Below, in pieces: positions 35,091 to 43,725 of a stretch of DNA of 64,000 bases. The DNA lies in the NCBI RefSeq assembly GCF_024494355.1, contig NZ_JAKNQY010000007.1:62001-126000 (forward strand). Direction: 5' to 3'. How positions within the stretch are numbered: the stretch's first letter is position 1; each line of letters begins with the position of its first letter. The DNA is from Pseudomonas sp. Q11. Lineage in GTDB: Bacteria; Pseudomonadota; Gammaproteobacteria; Pseudomonadales; Pseudomonadaceae. Position numbers and translations under genes: made by a program. The notes beneath the pieces are model-generated. The model had not been told where the DNA came from. It ran no database searches and was given only the letters and a program-made list of their open reading frames with translations.

Positions 35091-37157
35091 ATGAGTTATC
35101 AGGTTCTTGCACGTAAATGGCGTCCGCGCTCGTTCCGCGAAATGGTCGGCCAGACCCATGTGCTCAAGGCCCTGATCAATGCCTTGGACAGCCAGCGGCT
35201 GCATCACGCCTACCTGTTCACCGGCACGCGCGGCGTCGGCAAGACGACCATCGCGCGGATCATCGCCAAGTGCCTGAACTGTGAAACCGGCATTACCTCG
35301 ACGCCGTGTGGCGAGTGCTCGGTATGCCGGGAAATCGACGAAGGCCGTTTCGTCGACCTGATCGAGATCGACGCCGCCAGCCGCACCAAGGTCGAAGACA
35401 CCCGCGAGCTGCTCGACAACGTGCAGTACGCGCCAAGCCGCGGACGCTTCAAGGTCTACCTGATCGACGAAGTGCACATGCTTTCCAGCCATTCCTTCAA
35501 TGCGCTGCTCAAGACCCTCGAAGAGCCGCCGCCTTACGTCAAGTTCATCCTGGCAACCACCGACCCGCAGAAGCTTCCTGCAACGATTTTGTCCCGCTGC
35601 CTGCAGTTCTCCCTGAAGAACATGACGCCGGAGCGGGTCGTTGAGCATCTGACCCACGTGTTGGGTGTCGAGAACGTGCCGTTCGAAGACGATGCGCTGT
35701 GGCTGCTGGGTCGCGCCGCCGATGGTTCGATGCGTGACGCCATGAGCCTGACCGACCAGGCCATTGCCTTTGGTGAAGGCAAGGTCATGGCCGCCGATGT
35801 GCGGGCCATGCTTGGCACCCTGGACCACGGTCAGGTCTACGACGTGTTGCATGCGCTGATCGAAGGTGACGCCAAGGCGCTGCTCGAAGCGGTGCGTCAC
35901 TTGGCCGAGCAGGGGCCGGACTGGAATGGTGTGCTTTCGGAAATTCTCAACGTATTGCACCGTGTCGCCATCGCCCAGGCCTTGCCTGAGGGGGTCGATA
36001 ACGGTCATGGCGACCGCGATCGGGTGCTGGCACTGGCTCAGGCACTGCCGGCCGAAGACGTGCAGTTCTATTACCAGATGGGGCTGATCGGCCGTCGTGA
36101 CTTGCCCCTGGCGCCGGATCCGCGCGGTGGTTTTGAAATGGTGCTGCTGCGAATGCTCGCGTTCCGGCCGGCCGACACGGAAAACGCCCCGAGGCAACCG
36201 CTAAAGCCAGTGGGGATCAGCCAGGCCACAGCTGATTCCGCCAAGCCAGTGGCTGCCGCGCCCGTCGTTGCGCCGGCAGTGGCTTCTGCTCCGCCAGTGG
36301 TGGCGCAACCGGCCCCTGAGCCTGTCGTCGCGGTGCCCGAGCCTGAGCCCGAGCCTGTCGTCGAGGCGTTGCCGGAGCCGGTCGCCGAAAAAGTGGTCGA
36401 CCTGCCCTGGAACGACCCGGTCGAGGCCCCGGTCGTCCAGCAGCCCGCCGTGGAGCCGGTGCTGGAAACCGTCGCCGAGCAACCCGAGCTGCCGCCGATG
36501 CCGATGCCCACGCCCGACAGCGTGGTGCCCGACGCACCCGAGTGGGCTGCCGCTCCGGTACCCGAGCCTACGGTGGCGGACGTTGATGTCGCCACGCCGG
36601 GCATGGACCTGGATGATGAGCCTCCACTGGACGAGGATTACATCGAGCCGGACATGGATTCGGCCTACAGCTATCTGGACGAACTGGCCAGTGAGCACAC
36701 CGCCGAGCCGGCTCCGGAGCCCGAGCCTGAACCGGCGGCGATGCCGGCTACCGGACTGGCCCTGCAATGGCTGGAGCTGTTCCCGAAACTGCCGATTACT
36801 GGCATGACCGGCAGTATTGCGGCCAACTGTACGTTGATCTCCGTGGAGGGCGACCACTGGCTGCTGCACCTGGATCCGGCCCATAGCGCGCTGTTCAACG
36901 CCACTCAGCAGCGCCGCCTCAACGATGCGCTGAACCAGTATCATCAGCGCACCCTGACGCTGAGCATCGAGCTGATCAAGCCTGAGCAGGAGACGCCGGC
37001 CCAGGCTGCGTCCCGCCGCCGTGCCGACCGTCAGCGCGAAGCCGAGGAGTCGATCCACAGTGACCCGTTCATCCAGCAAATGATGCAACAGTTCGGCGCC
37101 GTGGTCCGTCACGATACTATCGAACCTGTCGAGGCCCCGGTAACCCAGGGCTTATAA
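35091..37157 (+). CDS. dnaX: DNA polymerase III subunits gamma and tau
   Basis: 688 residues from ATG 35091 (MSYQVLARKWRPRSFREMVG). AAA+ clamp-loader ATPase: Walker A GTRGVGKTT near residue 46, zinc-binding cysteines (CLNCETG ... CGECSVC, 64-79), Walker B YLIDEVHM near 124 and sensor SRC near 169. After about residue 365 comes a long Pro/Glu/Val-rich low-complexity linker (to about 545) and a C-terminal tau domain binding polymerase and helicase. I see no A AAA AAG slippery heptamer in frame, so gamma formation by frameshift as in E. coli is not supported here. Confidence 0.95.
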   Translation: MSYQVLARKWRPRSFREMVGQTHVLKALINALDSQRLHHAYLFTGTRGVGKTTIARIIAKCLNCETGITSTPCGECSVCREIDEGRFVDLIEIDAASRTKVEDTRELLDNVQYAPSRGRFKVYLIDEVHMLSSHSFNALLKTLEEPPPYVKFILATTDPQKLPATILSRCLQFSLKNMTPERVVEHLTHVLGVENVPFEDDALWLLGRAADGSMRDAMSLTDQAIAFGEGKVMAADVRAMLGTLDHGQVYDVLHALIEGDAKALLEAVRHLAEQGPDWNGVLSEILNVLHRVAIAQALPEGVDNGHGDRDRVLALAQALPAEDVQFYYQMGLIGRRDLPLAPDPRGGFEMVLLRMLAFRPADTENAPRQPLKPVGISQATADSAKPVAAAPVVAPAVASAPPVVAQPAPEPVVAVPEPEPEPVVEALPEPVAEKVVDLPWNDPVEAPVVQQPAVEPVLETVAEQPELPPMPMPTPDSVVPDAPEWAAAPVPEPTVADVDVATPGMDLDDEPPLDEDYIEPDMDSAYSYLDELASEHTAEPAPEPEPEPAAMPATGLALQWLELFPKLPITGMTGSIAANCTLISVEGDHWLLHLDPAHSALFNATQQRRLNDALNQYHQRTLTLSIELIKPEQETPAQAASRRRADRQREAEESIHSDPFIQQMMQQFGAVVRHDTIEPVEAPVTQGL

Positions 37158-37221
37158 CTGAAAGCGCCGGGCTGAACGGGCCGGGCGCGGTGTTTATCCA
37201 AGTACTTTCGAGGTGATTCCC

Positions 37222-37560
37222 ATGATGAAAGGTGGCATGGCCGGCCTGATGAAGCAGGCGCAGCAGATGCAGGAAAAAATGGCCAAGATGCAGGAAGAAC
37301 TGGCCAACGCTGAAGTCACCGGCAAGTCCGGCGGCGACATGGTGACCGTGGTCATGACCGGTCGCCACGACATCAAGCGGGTCAGCATCGACCCGAGCGT
37401 GGTTGAAGGCCTGAGCGAAGACGACAAGGAAATGCTCGAAGCCCTGTTCGCCGCCGCCGTCAATGACGCGGTGCGCAAGATCGAAGCCAACAGCCAGGAC
37501 AAAATGTCCGGCATGACCGCTGGCATGCAACTGCCGCCGGGCATGAAACTGCCGTTCTGA
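37222..37560 (+). CDS. ybaB: YbaB/EbfC nucleoid-associated protein
   Basis: 112 residues from the ATG at 37222 ([20 protein letters not shown]). N-terminal methionine/glutamine-rich helix, central [19 protein letters not shown] and RVSIDPSVV strands, and C-terminal [15 protein letters not shown] helix. It binds DNA as a dimer. The order dnaX-ybaB-recR is conserved widely; here an MDR oxidoreductase gene sits between ybaB and recR. Confidence 0.93.
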   Translation: MMKGGMAGLMKQAQQMQEKMAKMQEELANAEVTGKSGGDMVTVVMTGRHDIKRVSIDPSVVEGLSEDDKEMLEALFAAAVNDAVRKIEANSQDKMSGMTAGMQLPPGMKLPF

Positions 37561-37591
37561 CTCGCCACCCCGGTCGGGATGGGCTACATAC

Positions 37592-37619
37592 AATGCCAGG
37601 CATCGCGCCTGGCATTTTT
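37592..37619 (+). terminator. Terminator after ybaB
   Basis: AATGCCAGGC-ATCGC-GCCTGGCATT then TTT, 31 nt after the stop codon. Confidence 0.85.
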
Positions 37620-37644
37620 GTTTGTGTCACAAGGCGAGTCCGGT

Positions 37645-37752
37645 AGAAACCTCACATGCGGTAGAAACCTTATCTGTGGGAGAAACCTTACCTGTGGGAG
37701 AAACCTTACCTGTGGGAGAAACCTTATCTGTGGGAGAAACCTTACCTGTGGG
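37645..37752. repeat. 18-bp tandem repeat, six units
   Basis: Six head-to-tail units of AGAAACCTTATCTGTGGG (37645, 37663, 37681, 37699, 37717, 37735); the first is diverged and the others differ only at one T/C position. The last unit runs straight into a REP element. Confidence 0.9.
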
Positions 37753-37835
37753 AGCAAGGCTTGCCCGCGATGAACGATGACGCGCCGCCGCGACAAACCG
37801 GGCGACTGCATCGCGGGCAAGCCTTGCTCCCACCA
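37746..37835. repeat. REPIN variant (GGGAGCAAGGCTTGCCCGCGATG)
   Basis: CTGTGGGAGCAAGGCTTGCC (37746) and inverted GGCAAGCCTTGCTCCCACC (to 37834). It shares its CTGTGGGAG end with the 18-bp tandem units on its left. Confidence 0.85.
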
Positions 37836-37923
37836 GTACCCACTGAACAAAACATCGAACGCCGCCCCGCCGGCAATGGTCTGCTTTCTATAGGTCCCAC
37901 TCAACGATCAAGGAGACGCTTCC

Positions 37924-38958
37924 ATGTCACAAGCATCGACCACCCACCAGCGCATCGTCCTCGCCTCCCGCCCCACAGGCGCACCCACCCCGGACAACTT
38001 CCGCCTGGAGCAGATGACGCTGCCGGAGCTGGCGGACGGGCAGATTCTGCTCAAGACGCTGTTTCTCTCATTGGACCCTTACATGCGTGGACGCATGAGT
38101 GATGCACCTTCCTACGCTGCGCCGGTGGAAATCGATGAGGTGATGACCGGCGGTGCTGTCAGCCGGGTTGAGCGTTCAATGCATCCGAAGTTTCAGGAGG
38201 GGGATCTGGTGGTGGGCGCTACGGGGTGGCAGAGCCACACTGTCAGCGATGGTCGCAATGTCATTCCGATCCCGTCCGGGCTGCCCAGCCCGTCGATGGC
38301 GCTGGGTGTGCTGGGCATGCCGGGCATGACCGCGTACATGGGATTGATGGAAATCGGCCAGCCGAAGGCCGGGGAAACCCTGGTGGTCGCGGCGGCCTCG
38401 GGCGCCGTTGGCTCGGTGGTCGGCCAAGTGGCGAAGATCAAGGGCCTGCGGGTGGTCGGCGTGGCCGGCGGCCCCGAGAAATGCAAGTACGTGGTCGACG
38501 AGTTGGGGTTCGACGCTTGCATCGATCACAAGCACGATGACTTTGCCGAGGAACTGGCCCGGGCTTGCAACAAGGGTATCGACATCTATTACGAGAACGT
38601 CGGTGGCAAGGTTTTCGACGCAGTGGTGCCGTTGCTCAACGCCAAGGCGCGCATTCCGCTCTGTGGCCTGATCGCTTCCTACAATGAGCATGAAGCCCCG
38701 AGCGGGCCGGATCGCTTGCCGCAATTGCAGCGCACATTGCTGACCAAGCGCGTGCGGATCCAGGGGTTTATCGTGTTCGACGACTTCAGTGGCCGTCAGC
38801 CGGAATTCATCAGCGCCATGGCGCCCTGGGTTCGTGATGGCAAGGTCAAGTTCCGCGAAGACGTGGTCGACGGCCTTGAGAATGCGCCGCAGGCCTTTAT
38901 CGGCCTGCTGGAAGGGCGCAACTTCGGCAAGTTGGTGGTGCGGGTGGCGCAGGATTGA
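37924..38958 (+). CDS. NADP-dependent MDR oxidoreductase (CurA-like)
   Basis: 344 residues, ribosome site AAGGAG. Medium-chain dehydrogenase/reductase without the catalytic zinc ligands: N-terminal substrate domain (LKTLFLSLDPYMRGRMSD) and Rossmann domain with VVAAASGAVGSVVGQ and YYENVGG. This matches the leukotriene B4 12-hydroxydehydrogenase/curcumin reductase group, which reduce carbon-carbon double bonds of enones with NADPH. Substrate in this organism unknown. It stands between ybaB and recR with its own upstream region. Confidence 0.85.
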   Translation: MSQASTTHQRIVLASRPTGAPTPDNFRLEQMTLPELADGQILLKTLFLSLDPYMRGRMSDAPSYAAPVEIDEVMTGGAVSRVERSMHPKFQEGDLVVGATGWQSHTVSDGRNVIPIPSGLPSPSMALGVLGMPGMTAYMGLMEIGQPKAGETLVVAAASGAVGSVVGQVAKIKGLRVVGVAGGPEKCKYVVDELGFDACIDHKHDDFAEELARACNKGIDIYYENVGGKVFDAVVPLLNAKARIPLCGLIASYNEHEAPSGPDRLPQLQRTLLTKRVRIQGFIVFDDFSGRQPEFISAMAPWVRDGKVKFREDVVDGLENAPQAFIGLLEGRNFGKLVVRVAQD

Positions 38959-39024
38959 GTATTTGACGCTAATCGGAGGCGCGGGTATAAACCGCGTCTC
39001 GTTGTTATGTCGGACATTTCCTCC

Positions 39025-39627
39025 ATGAGCTTCAGCCCTTTGATTCGCCAACTGATCGACGCCCTGCGAACTTTGCCGGGTGTGGGTCAGAAAACTGCCC
39101 AGCGCATGGCGTTGCAATTGCTTGAACGTGATCGCAGCGGCGGTTCGCGTCTGGCTCTGGCCTTGAGCCAGGCCATGGAAGGAGTAGGGCATTGCCGCTT
39201 ATGCCGCACCCTCACTGAAGACGACCTCTGCCCGCAATGCGCCGACCCGCGTCGGGATGACAGCCTGCTATGCGTCGTGGAAGGCCCCATGGATGTGTAC
39301 GCCGTGGAGCAAACTGGCTTTCGCGGCCGTTATTTCGTGCTCAAGGGGCATTTGTCTCCGCTCGACGGCCTCGGCCCGGAAGCTATCGGCATTCCGCAGC
39401 TGATGGCGCGGATCGAAGAGGCCGGTACTTTCACGGAAGTCATCCTCGCCACCAACCCGACGGTCGAAGGCGAAGCCACCGCCCACTACATCGCGCAGTT
39501 GCTCAACAACAAAGGCCTGGTCGCCTCACGCATCGCTCATGGGGTGCCGCTGGGTGGCGAGCTGGAACTGGTGGACGGCGGGACGCTGGCGCATTCGTTT
39601 GCCGGGCGCAAGCCGATCGCTTTATAA
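39025..39627 (+). CDS. recR: Recombination mediator protein RecR
   Basis: 200 residues from ATG 39025 ([21 protein letters not shown]). Helix-hairpin-helix ([17 protein letters not shown]), C4 zinc finger (CRLCRTL ... CPQCADP, about 57-75) and a Toprim domain ([15 protein letters not shown]). With RecF and RecO it loads RecA at gaps. An in-frame ATG six codons upstream is less likely by family comparison. Confidence 0.95.
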   Translation: MSFSPLIRQLIDALRTLPGVGQKTAQRMALQLLERDRSGGSRLALALSQAMEGVGHCRLCRTLTEDDLCPQCADPRRDDSLLCVVEGPMDVYAVEQTGFRGRYFVLKGHLSPLDGLGPEAIGIPQLMARIEEAGTFTEVILATNPTVEGEATAHYIAQLLNNKGLVASRIAHGVPLGGELELVDGGTLAHSFAGRKPIAL

Positions 39628-39641
39628 CTGCCACGAAGAAC

Positions 39642-39735
39642 CCTGTGGGAGCGAGCCTGCTCGCGATAGCGGTGTGTCAGTCACCATTGATGTCGGCTGA
39701 CACGCCGCTATCGCGAGCAGGCTCGCTCCCACATG
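39642..39735. repeat. REPIN between recR and apt
   Basis: Inverted pair CCTGTGGGAGCGAGCCTGC (39642) and GCAGGCTCGCTCCCACA, with extended inner complementarity (GATAGCGGTGTGTCAG with CTGACACGCCGCTATC), giving one long hairpin between convergent genes. Confidence 0.9.
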
Positions 39736-39759
39736 AGGTTTGTGTGCTAATGACGGGCG

Positions 39760-40308
39760 TTATCTTTCGCTCAGCGAAAACTGCGTCAGGCAGAACGTCG
39801 GTATCCCCATGTCTTCCAAACGTTGAGAGCCAAGCAACTCCGGCAGGTCGATGATCGCCGCGGCTTCGTGGACCTTGGCGCCCATGCGGCGGATCAGGTT
39901 GGCGGCGGCGATCAGCGTGCCGCCAGTGGCGATCAGGTCATCGAACATCACCACAGAGTCACCCTCGCACAGGCTGTCGGCATGCACTTCAAGGAAGGCT
40001 TCGCCGTATTCGGTCTGGTAACCCTCGGCCAGTACATCCGCCGGCAGCTTGCCTTGCTTGCGAAATAGCACCAGGGGCTTGTTCAGTTGATAGGCCAGGA
40101 TCGAGCCGATCAGGAAGCCCCGCGCATCCATTGCGCCAATGTGGGTGAACTCGGCCTCGACATAACGATGGGCGAAGCTGTCCATCACCAGCCGCAGTGC
40201 GGTGGGGGACTGGAACAGTGGGGTAATGTCGCGAAAGATCACGCCTGGCTTGGGGAAGTCGATCACGGGGCGGATCAGGGATTTGATGTCGAAGGAATCG
40301 AAGACCAT
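39760..40308 (-). CDS. apt: Adenine phosphoribosyltransferase
   Basis: 182 residues ([20 protein letters not shown]). PRPP-binding motif [17 protein letters not shown] near residue 123, and the [11 protein letters not shown] and [10 protein letters not shown] stretches typical of Apt. It salvages adenine to AMP. Lies 75 nt downstream of anr, same strand. Confidence 0.95.
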   Translation of the reverse strand: MVFDSFDIKSLIRPVIDFPKPGVIFRDITPLFQSPTALRLVMDSFAHRYVEAEFTHIGAMDARGFLIGSILAYQLNKPLVLFRKQGKLPADVLAEGYQTEYGEAFLEVHADSLCEGDSVVMFDDLIATGGTLIAAANLIRRMGAKVHEAAAIIDLPELLGSQRLEDMGIPTFCLTQFSLSER

Positions 40309-40383
40309 CGTCGAGGTGTCCTGGCAGGCTGCAAACGCCGGAGTATAGCGCGGTAGAAAAAATCCCTCAGCCGCGCATGCTCG

Positions 40384-41118
40384 TCAGCCTTCGATCGAGC
40401 CACCCGCCAGGGCACAGAGCTGGATCGGGTCGAGAATGTGGATCTCCTTGCCTTCGGCGGCGATCAATTCGTTCTGCTGGAAACGGGTGAATACCCGGGA
40501 CACGGTTTCCACCGCCAGGCCCAGGTAGTTGCCGATTTCGTTGCGCGACATGCTCAGGCGGAACTGGTTGGCCGAGAATCCGCGGGCGCGGAAGCGTGCC
40601 GAGAGGTTGACCAGGAACGTAGCGATGCGCTCGTCGGCGGTTTTTTTCGAGAGCAGCAGCATCATTTGCTGATCGTCGCGGATCTCCCGGCTCATGACCC
40701 GCATCAACTGACGGCGCAGTTGCGGCAGTTGCAAAGCCAGCTCGTCCAGGTGATCGAAGGGGATCTCGCACACCGAGGTGGTTTCCAGCGCCTGGGCCGA
40801 GACGGGATGGGTCTCGGTGTCCATGCCCGACAGACCCACCAGCTCGCTGGGCAGGTGGAAGCCGGTGAGCTGTTCTTCGCCGCCATCGCTCAGATTGAAG
40901 GTTTTCAAGGCGCCCGAGCGCACTGCATAGACGGAATCGAAGGTGTCACCCTGGCGAAACAGGAACTCACCTTTTTTTAACGGTCGACCCCGTTTAACAA
41001 TTTCGTCCAGCGCGTCCATATCCTCCAGATTCAGCGAAAGTGGCAAGCAGAGAGGGGCCAGGCTGCAATCCTTGCAGTGAGTCTGGCTGTGAGCGCGCAG
41101 TTTGACTGGCTCGGACAT
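40384..41118 (-). CDS. anr: Anaerobic regulator ANR (FNR family)
   Basis: 244 residues. N-terminal cysteine cluster for the oxygen-labile 4Fe-4S centre ([11 protein letters not shown], residues 15-25, plus a later cysteine), cyclic-nucleotide-like beta roll (about 35-150), dimer helix, and C-terminal HTH with recognition helix [10 protein letters not shown] (about 205-215). ANR activates low-oxygen genes through TTGAT-N4-ATCAA sites; such sites are seen upstream of hemN, ccoG, ccoN1 and ccoN2 in this window. Confidence 0.95.
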   Translation of the reverse strand: MSEPVKLRAHSQTHCKDCSLAPLCLPLSLNLEDMDALDEIVKRGRPLKKGEFLFRQGDTFDSVYAVRSGALKTFNLSDGGEEQLTGFHLPSELVGLSGMDTETHPVSAQALETTSVCEIPFDHLDELALQLPQLRRQLMRVMSREIRDDQQMMLLLSKKTADERIATFLVNLSARFRARGFSANQFRLSMSRNEIGNYLGLAVETVSRVFTRFQQNELIAAEGKEIHILDPIQLCALAGGSIEG

Positions 41119-41212
41119 TTCTTAAATCCTTGTGGGAAAACACACATAAGCCGTAAGGGTAACCCAGCGCAGGTACTCCGGCCAGTGGGCTTTCGTCGTC
41201 AAATTGTCGCGC

Positions 41213-42595
41213 TCAGATGACTCGGGAGAAGCGCTGTCGATTGTGTTGTTCCAGATAGGCATCGAAGACCATGCACACCGAACGCGCCAGCAGGCGCCCG
41301 GCGGGCAGTATCTTGATGTGGGCGCTGTTTAACTCAATGAGGCCGTCTTCGGCCATAGCCTGCAATTGCGGCCACAACGGCGCGAAATAACCGCGAAAAT
41401 CGATGTTGAACGTTTGCTCGATGTCGGCGAATGCCAGGTTGAAATGGCAGATCAGTTGCTGGATCACCGCGCGCCGCAGCCGGTCGTCGGCATTGCACAG
41501 CAGACCGCGACTGGTTGCCAGTTGCCCGTCGGCCAAGGTGTTCTGGTAATGGTTCAGGTCGCTGCTGTTCTGGCAGTACAAATCGCCGATCTGGCTGATG
41601 GCCGACACGCCGAGACCGATCAGGTCGCAGTGACCATGGGTGGTGTAGCCCTGGAAGTTGCGTTGCAGGGTGGCGTCTTCCTGGGCAATCGCCAGTTCGT
41701 CGTCGGGCAGGGCGAAGTGATCCATGCCGATGTAGCGGTAACCGGCGGCGGTCAATTGTTCGATGGTGCCTTGCAGCATCGCCAGTTTCTTCAGCGGATT
41801 CGGCAGGTCCTGGCTATTGATGCGGCGCTGGGGCATGAAACGTTCCGGCAGGTGCGCGTAGTTGAACACCGAAAGCCGGTCCGGCTGCAGGTTGATGACT
41901 TCCTGGACGGTATGGGCGAAGTTTTCCGGGGTCTGTTTGGGCAATCCGTAAATCAGGTCGATGTTGATCGAGCGGAACTGCAAGGTCCGGGCGGCTTCGA
42001 TCACCGCGCGGGTTTCTTCCAGGCTTTGCAGGCGATTGACGGCGCGCTGCACCGCCGGGTCAAGGTCTTGCAGGCCGATGCTGACGCGGTTGAAACCCAG
42101 TTCCCGCAGCAGGCCCATGGTGGACCAGTCGGCTTCCCGAGGATCGATTTCGATGCCGTAGTCGCCGGAATCGTCCTCCAGCAGGTTGAGGTGTTGGCGC
42201 AACCTGGCCATCAACTGGCGCAATTGGTCATGGTTGAGGAACGTCGGGGTGCCTCCGCCCAGGTGCAATTGTTCCACGCGCTGCGCCGGGTCGAGGTGGC
42301 AGCCGATCAGCTGGATTTCCTGTTCCAGGCGCTGCAGGTAAACGTGCGCACGGCCGCGGTCCTTGGTGATGACCTTGTTGCAGGCGCAGTAGTAGCAAAT
42401 GTTCGCGCAGAACGGCACATGCACATACAGCGACAGTGGCCTCAGGGCCTTGCGGCTGTCGCGCAGGGCGTGGAGCAGGTCGAAGGTTCCCACCTGGCTA
42501 CCGAATTGCGCCGCGGTCGGGTACGAGGTGTAGCGGGGCCCCGCCAGGTCGTAACGGCGGATCAGGTTTGAGTCCCAACGAATGGCGTCGAGCAT
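41213..42595 (-). CDS. hemN: Oxygen-independent coproporphyrinogen III oxidase
   Basis: 460 residues from ATG 42595 (MLDAIRWDSNLIRRYDLAGP). Radical-SAM cluster motif CANICYYCAC near residue 62 (CxxxCxxC plus the extra cysteine of HemN), then GGGTPTFL. It makes protoporphyrinogen IX from coproporphyrinogen III without oxygen, supplying heme for the cbb3 oxidases encoded next door. An ANR box lies 63 nt upstream. Confidence 0.95.
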   Translation of the reverse strand: MLDAIRWDSNLIRRYDLAGPRYTSYPTAAQFGSQVGTFDLLHALRDSRKALRPLSLYVHVPFCANICYYCACNKVITKDRGRAHVYLQRLEQEIQLIGCHLDPAQRVEQLHLGGGTPTFLNHDQLRQLMARLRQHLNLLEDDSGDYGIEIDPREADWSTMGLLRELGFNRVSIGLQDLDPAVQRAVNRLQSLEETRAVIEAARTLQFRSINIDLIYGLPKQTPENFAHTVQEVINLQPDRLSVFNYAHLPERFMPQRRINSQDLPNPLKKLAMLQGTIEQLTAAGYRYIGMDHFALPDDELAIAQEDATLQRNFQGYTTHGHCDLIGLGVSAISQIGDLYCQNSSDLNHYQNTLADGQLATSRGLLCNADDRLRRAVIQQLICHFNLAFADIEQTFNIDFRGYFAPLWPQLQAMAEDGLIELNSAHIKILPAGRLLARSVCMVFDAYLEQHNRQRFSRVI

Positions 42596-42657
42596 GCGGG
42601 CGTTCCCCGGATAGGCTGGCATGGGCACAAGTTTAGGAGGGTGGGCGCCGGATGGTT

Positions 42658-42671
42658 TTGATTTGCGTCAA
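42658..42671 (-). promoter_or_regulatory. ANR box upstream of hemN
   Basis: TTGAT-TTGC-GTCAA, one change from the consensus TTGAT-N4-ATCAA, 63 nt before the start codon. Confidence 0.75.
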
Positions 42672-42698
42672 CGGGGCGTGGAATCTGGGCGAGGGCCA

Positions 42699-42793
42699 AT
42701 CGCGAGCAGGCTCGCTCCCACATTTGGATCGGGCTGTTTTACAAAAGCTGTGTCCGCCCCAAAACCCCTGTGGGAGCGAGCCTGCTCGCGATG
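42699..42793. repeat. REPIN between hemN and the TauE/SafE-like gene
   Basis: Inverted pair ATCGCGAGCAGGCTCGCTCC (42699) and GGAGCGAGCCTGCTCGCGAT (to about 42792). Confidence 0.9.
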
Positions 42794-42806
42794 GAGGCGC
42801 GCTGGG

Positions 42807-43490
42807 TTAATGCCCCATGAGCCAATGCTGATGAGGCCCTGGCAGGGTCCAGAGACCAAAGACAATCACCAGTAACCCGCCGGCCATGCGCACGCTGCGT
42901 TTGCGCAACACGGCGGTGATACGTTCGGCGGCCATGCCGGTGGCGAGTAACACCGGCCAGGTGCCGAGGCCGAAGGCGAGCATCAGCAACGCGCTCTCCA
43001 GCGCATTACCCTGGCTGGCCGACCACAATAGGGTGCTATAGACCAATCCGCACGGCAGCCAGCCCCACAGCGCGCCGAGCAGCAAGGCTCGTGGCAGGCT
43101 TGACACCGGCAACAAGCGGTTGGCGACGGGCTGGATATGCCGCCACAAGCCACGACCGATGCCTTCGATGCGGGTCAGGCCGCTCCACCAACCTGCCAGG
43201 TACAGGCCCATGGCGATCAACAGCAGGCCGGCCAGCACCCGCATGATCATCGCCGCCGGGCTATTGGCCACGGCCCAGCCGGCCAGCCCGATCAGTAACC
43301 CTGCGGTGGCGTAGCTCAGAATCCGCCCCAGGTTGTAGGCCAGTAGCAACCGAAAGCGCCGACTGCGCTGTTCCTTGGGAATCGCCAGGGTCAGGGCGCC
43401 CATCAGGCCGCCGCACATGCCCAGGCAATGCCCGCCGCCCAATAAACCCAGGATGAGCGCCGAGACCAACAGTGGCGCCAGATCAAGCAT
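42807..43490 (-). CDS. TauE/SafE-like membrane protein of the cco assembly cluster
   Basis: 227 residues, about six hydrophobic helices; N-terminal GGGHCLGMCGGLMGAL with conserved cysteine/histidine and LLGALWGWLPCGLVYSTL motifs, typical of the DsbD-like sulfite exporter TauE/SafE family member found next to ccoS. A role in copper or thiol handling for oxidase assembly is inferred from context. Its start overlaps the ccoS end by 8 nt. Confidence 0.85.
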   Translation of the reverse strand: MLDLAPLLVSALILGLLGGGHCLGMCGGLMGALTLAIPKEQRSRRFRLLLAYNLGRILSYATAGLLIGLAGWAVANSPAAMIMRVLAGLLLIAMGLYLAGWWSGLTRIEGIGRGLWRHIQPVANRLLPVSSLPRALLLGALWGWLPCGLVYSTLLWSASQGNALESALLMLAFGLGTWPVLLATGMAAERITAVLRKRSVRMAGGLLVIVFGLWTLPGPHQHWLMGH

Positions 43491-43701
43491 GGGGCGGGGC
43501 CTTGTCGTCCGGCTTGCGGGACTCGCCGCCGGCTTCGTCCACCGCTGCTTTGTGGTTGGGATCCTGATCGTCGAACAGAATGCTGTGGGCCGGACCGTCG
43601 AGGTCGTCGTACTGCCCGCTGTCCACGGCCCAGAAGAAGATGTAGACGGCGATGGCCACGATCAGCAGTGCGGCCGGGATCATCACGTAAAGAGCTGGCA
43701 T
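43483..43701 (-). CDS. ccoS: cbb3 oxidase assembly protein CcoS
   Basis: 72 residues: one N-terminal membrane helix (LYVMIPAALLIVAIAVYIFFW) followed by an acidic tail including DDLDGPAHSIL, the standard CcoS signature. Needed for insertion of redox cofactors into cbb3 oxidase. Starts 24 nt after ccoI stop. Confidence 0.92.
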   Translation of the reverse strand: MPALYVMIPAALLIVAIAVYIFFWAVDSGQYDDLDGPAHSILFDDQDPNHKAAVDEAGGESRKPDDKAPPHA

Positions 43702-43725
43702 GTCGAAACTCCATGCCCGCGCGGC

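Noticed and set aside
36380..36400. dnaX frameshift site at the GAAAAAG run
   Set aside because: In the reading frame this is GCC GAA AAA GTG, which does not align as a slippery A AAA AAG heptamer.
37645..37752. CRISPR-like array
   Set aside because: Units are head-to-tail without unique spacers and no cas genes are present.
37579..37773. 64-codon frame through the 18-bp tandem repeat
   Set aside because: Its repetitive CGRNLTCG pattern only reflects the 18-bp DNA unit; no ribosome site or family support.
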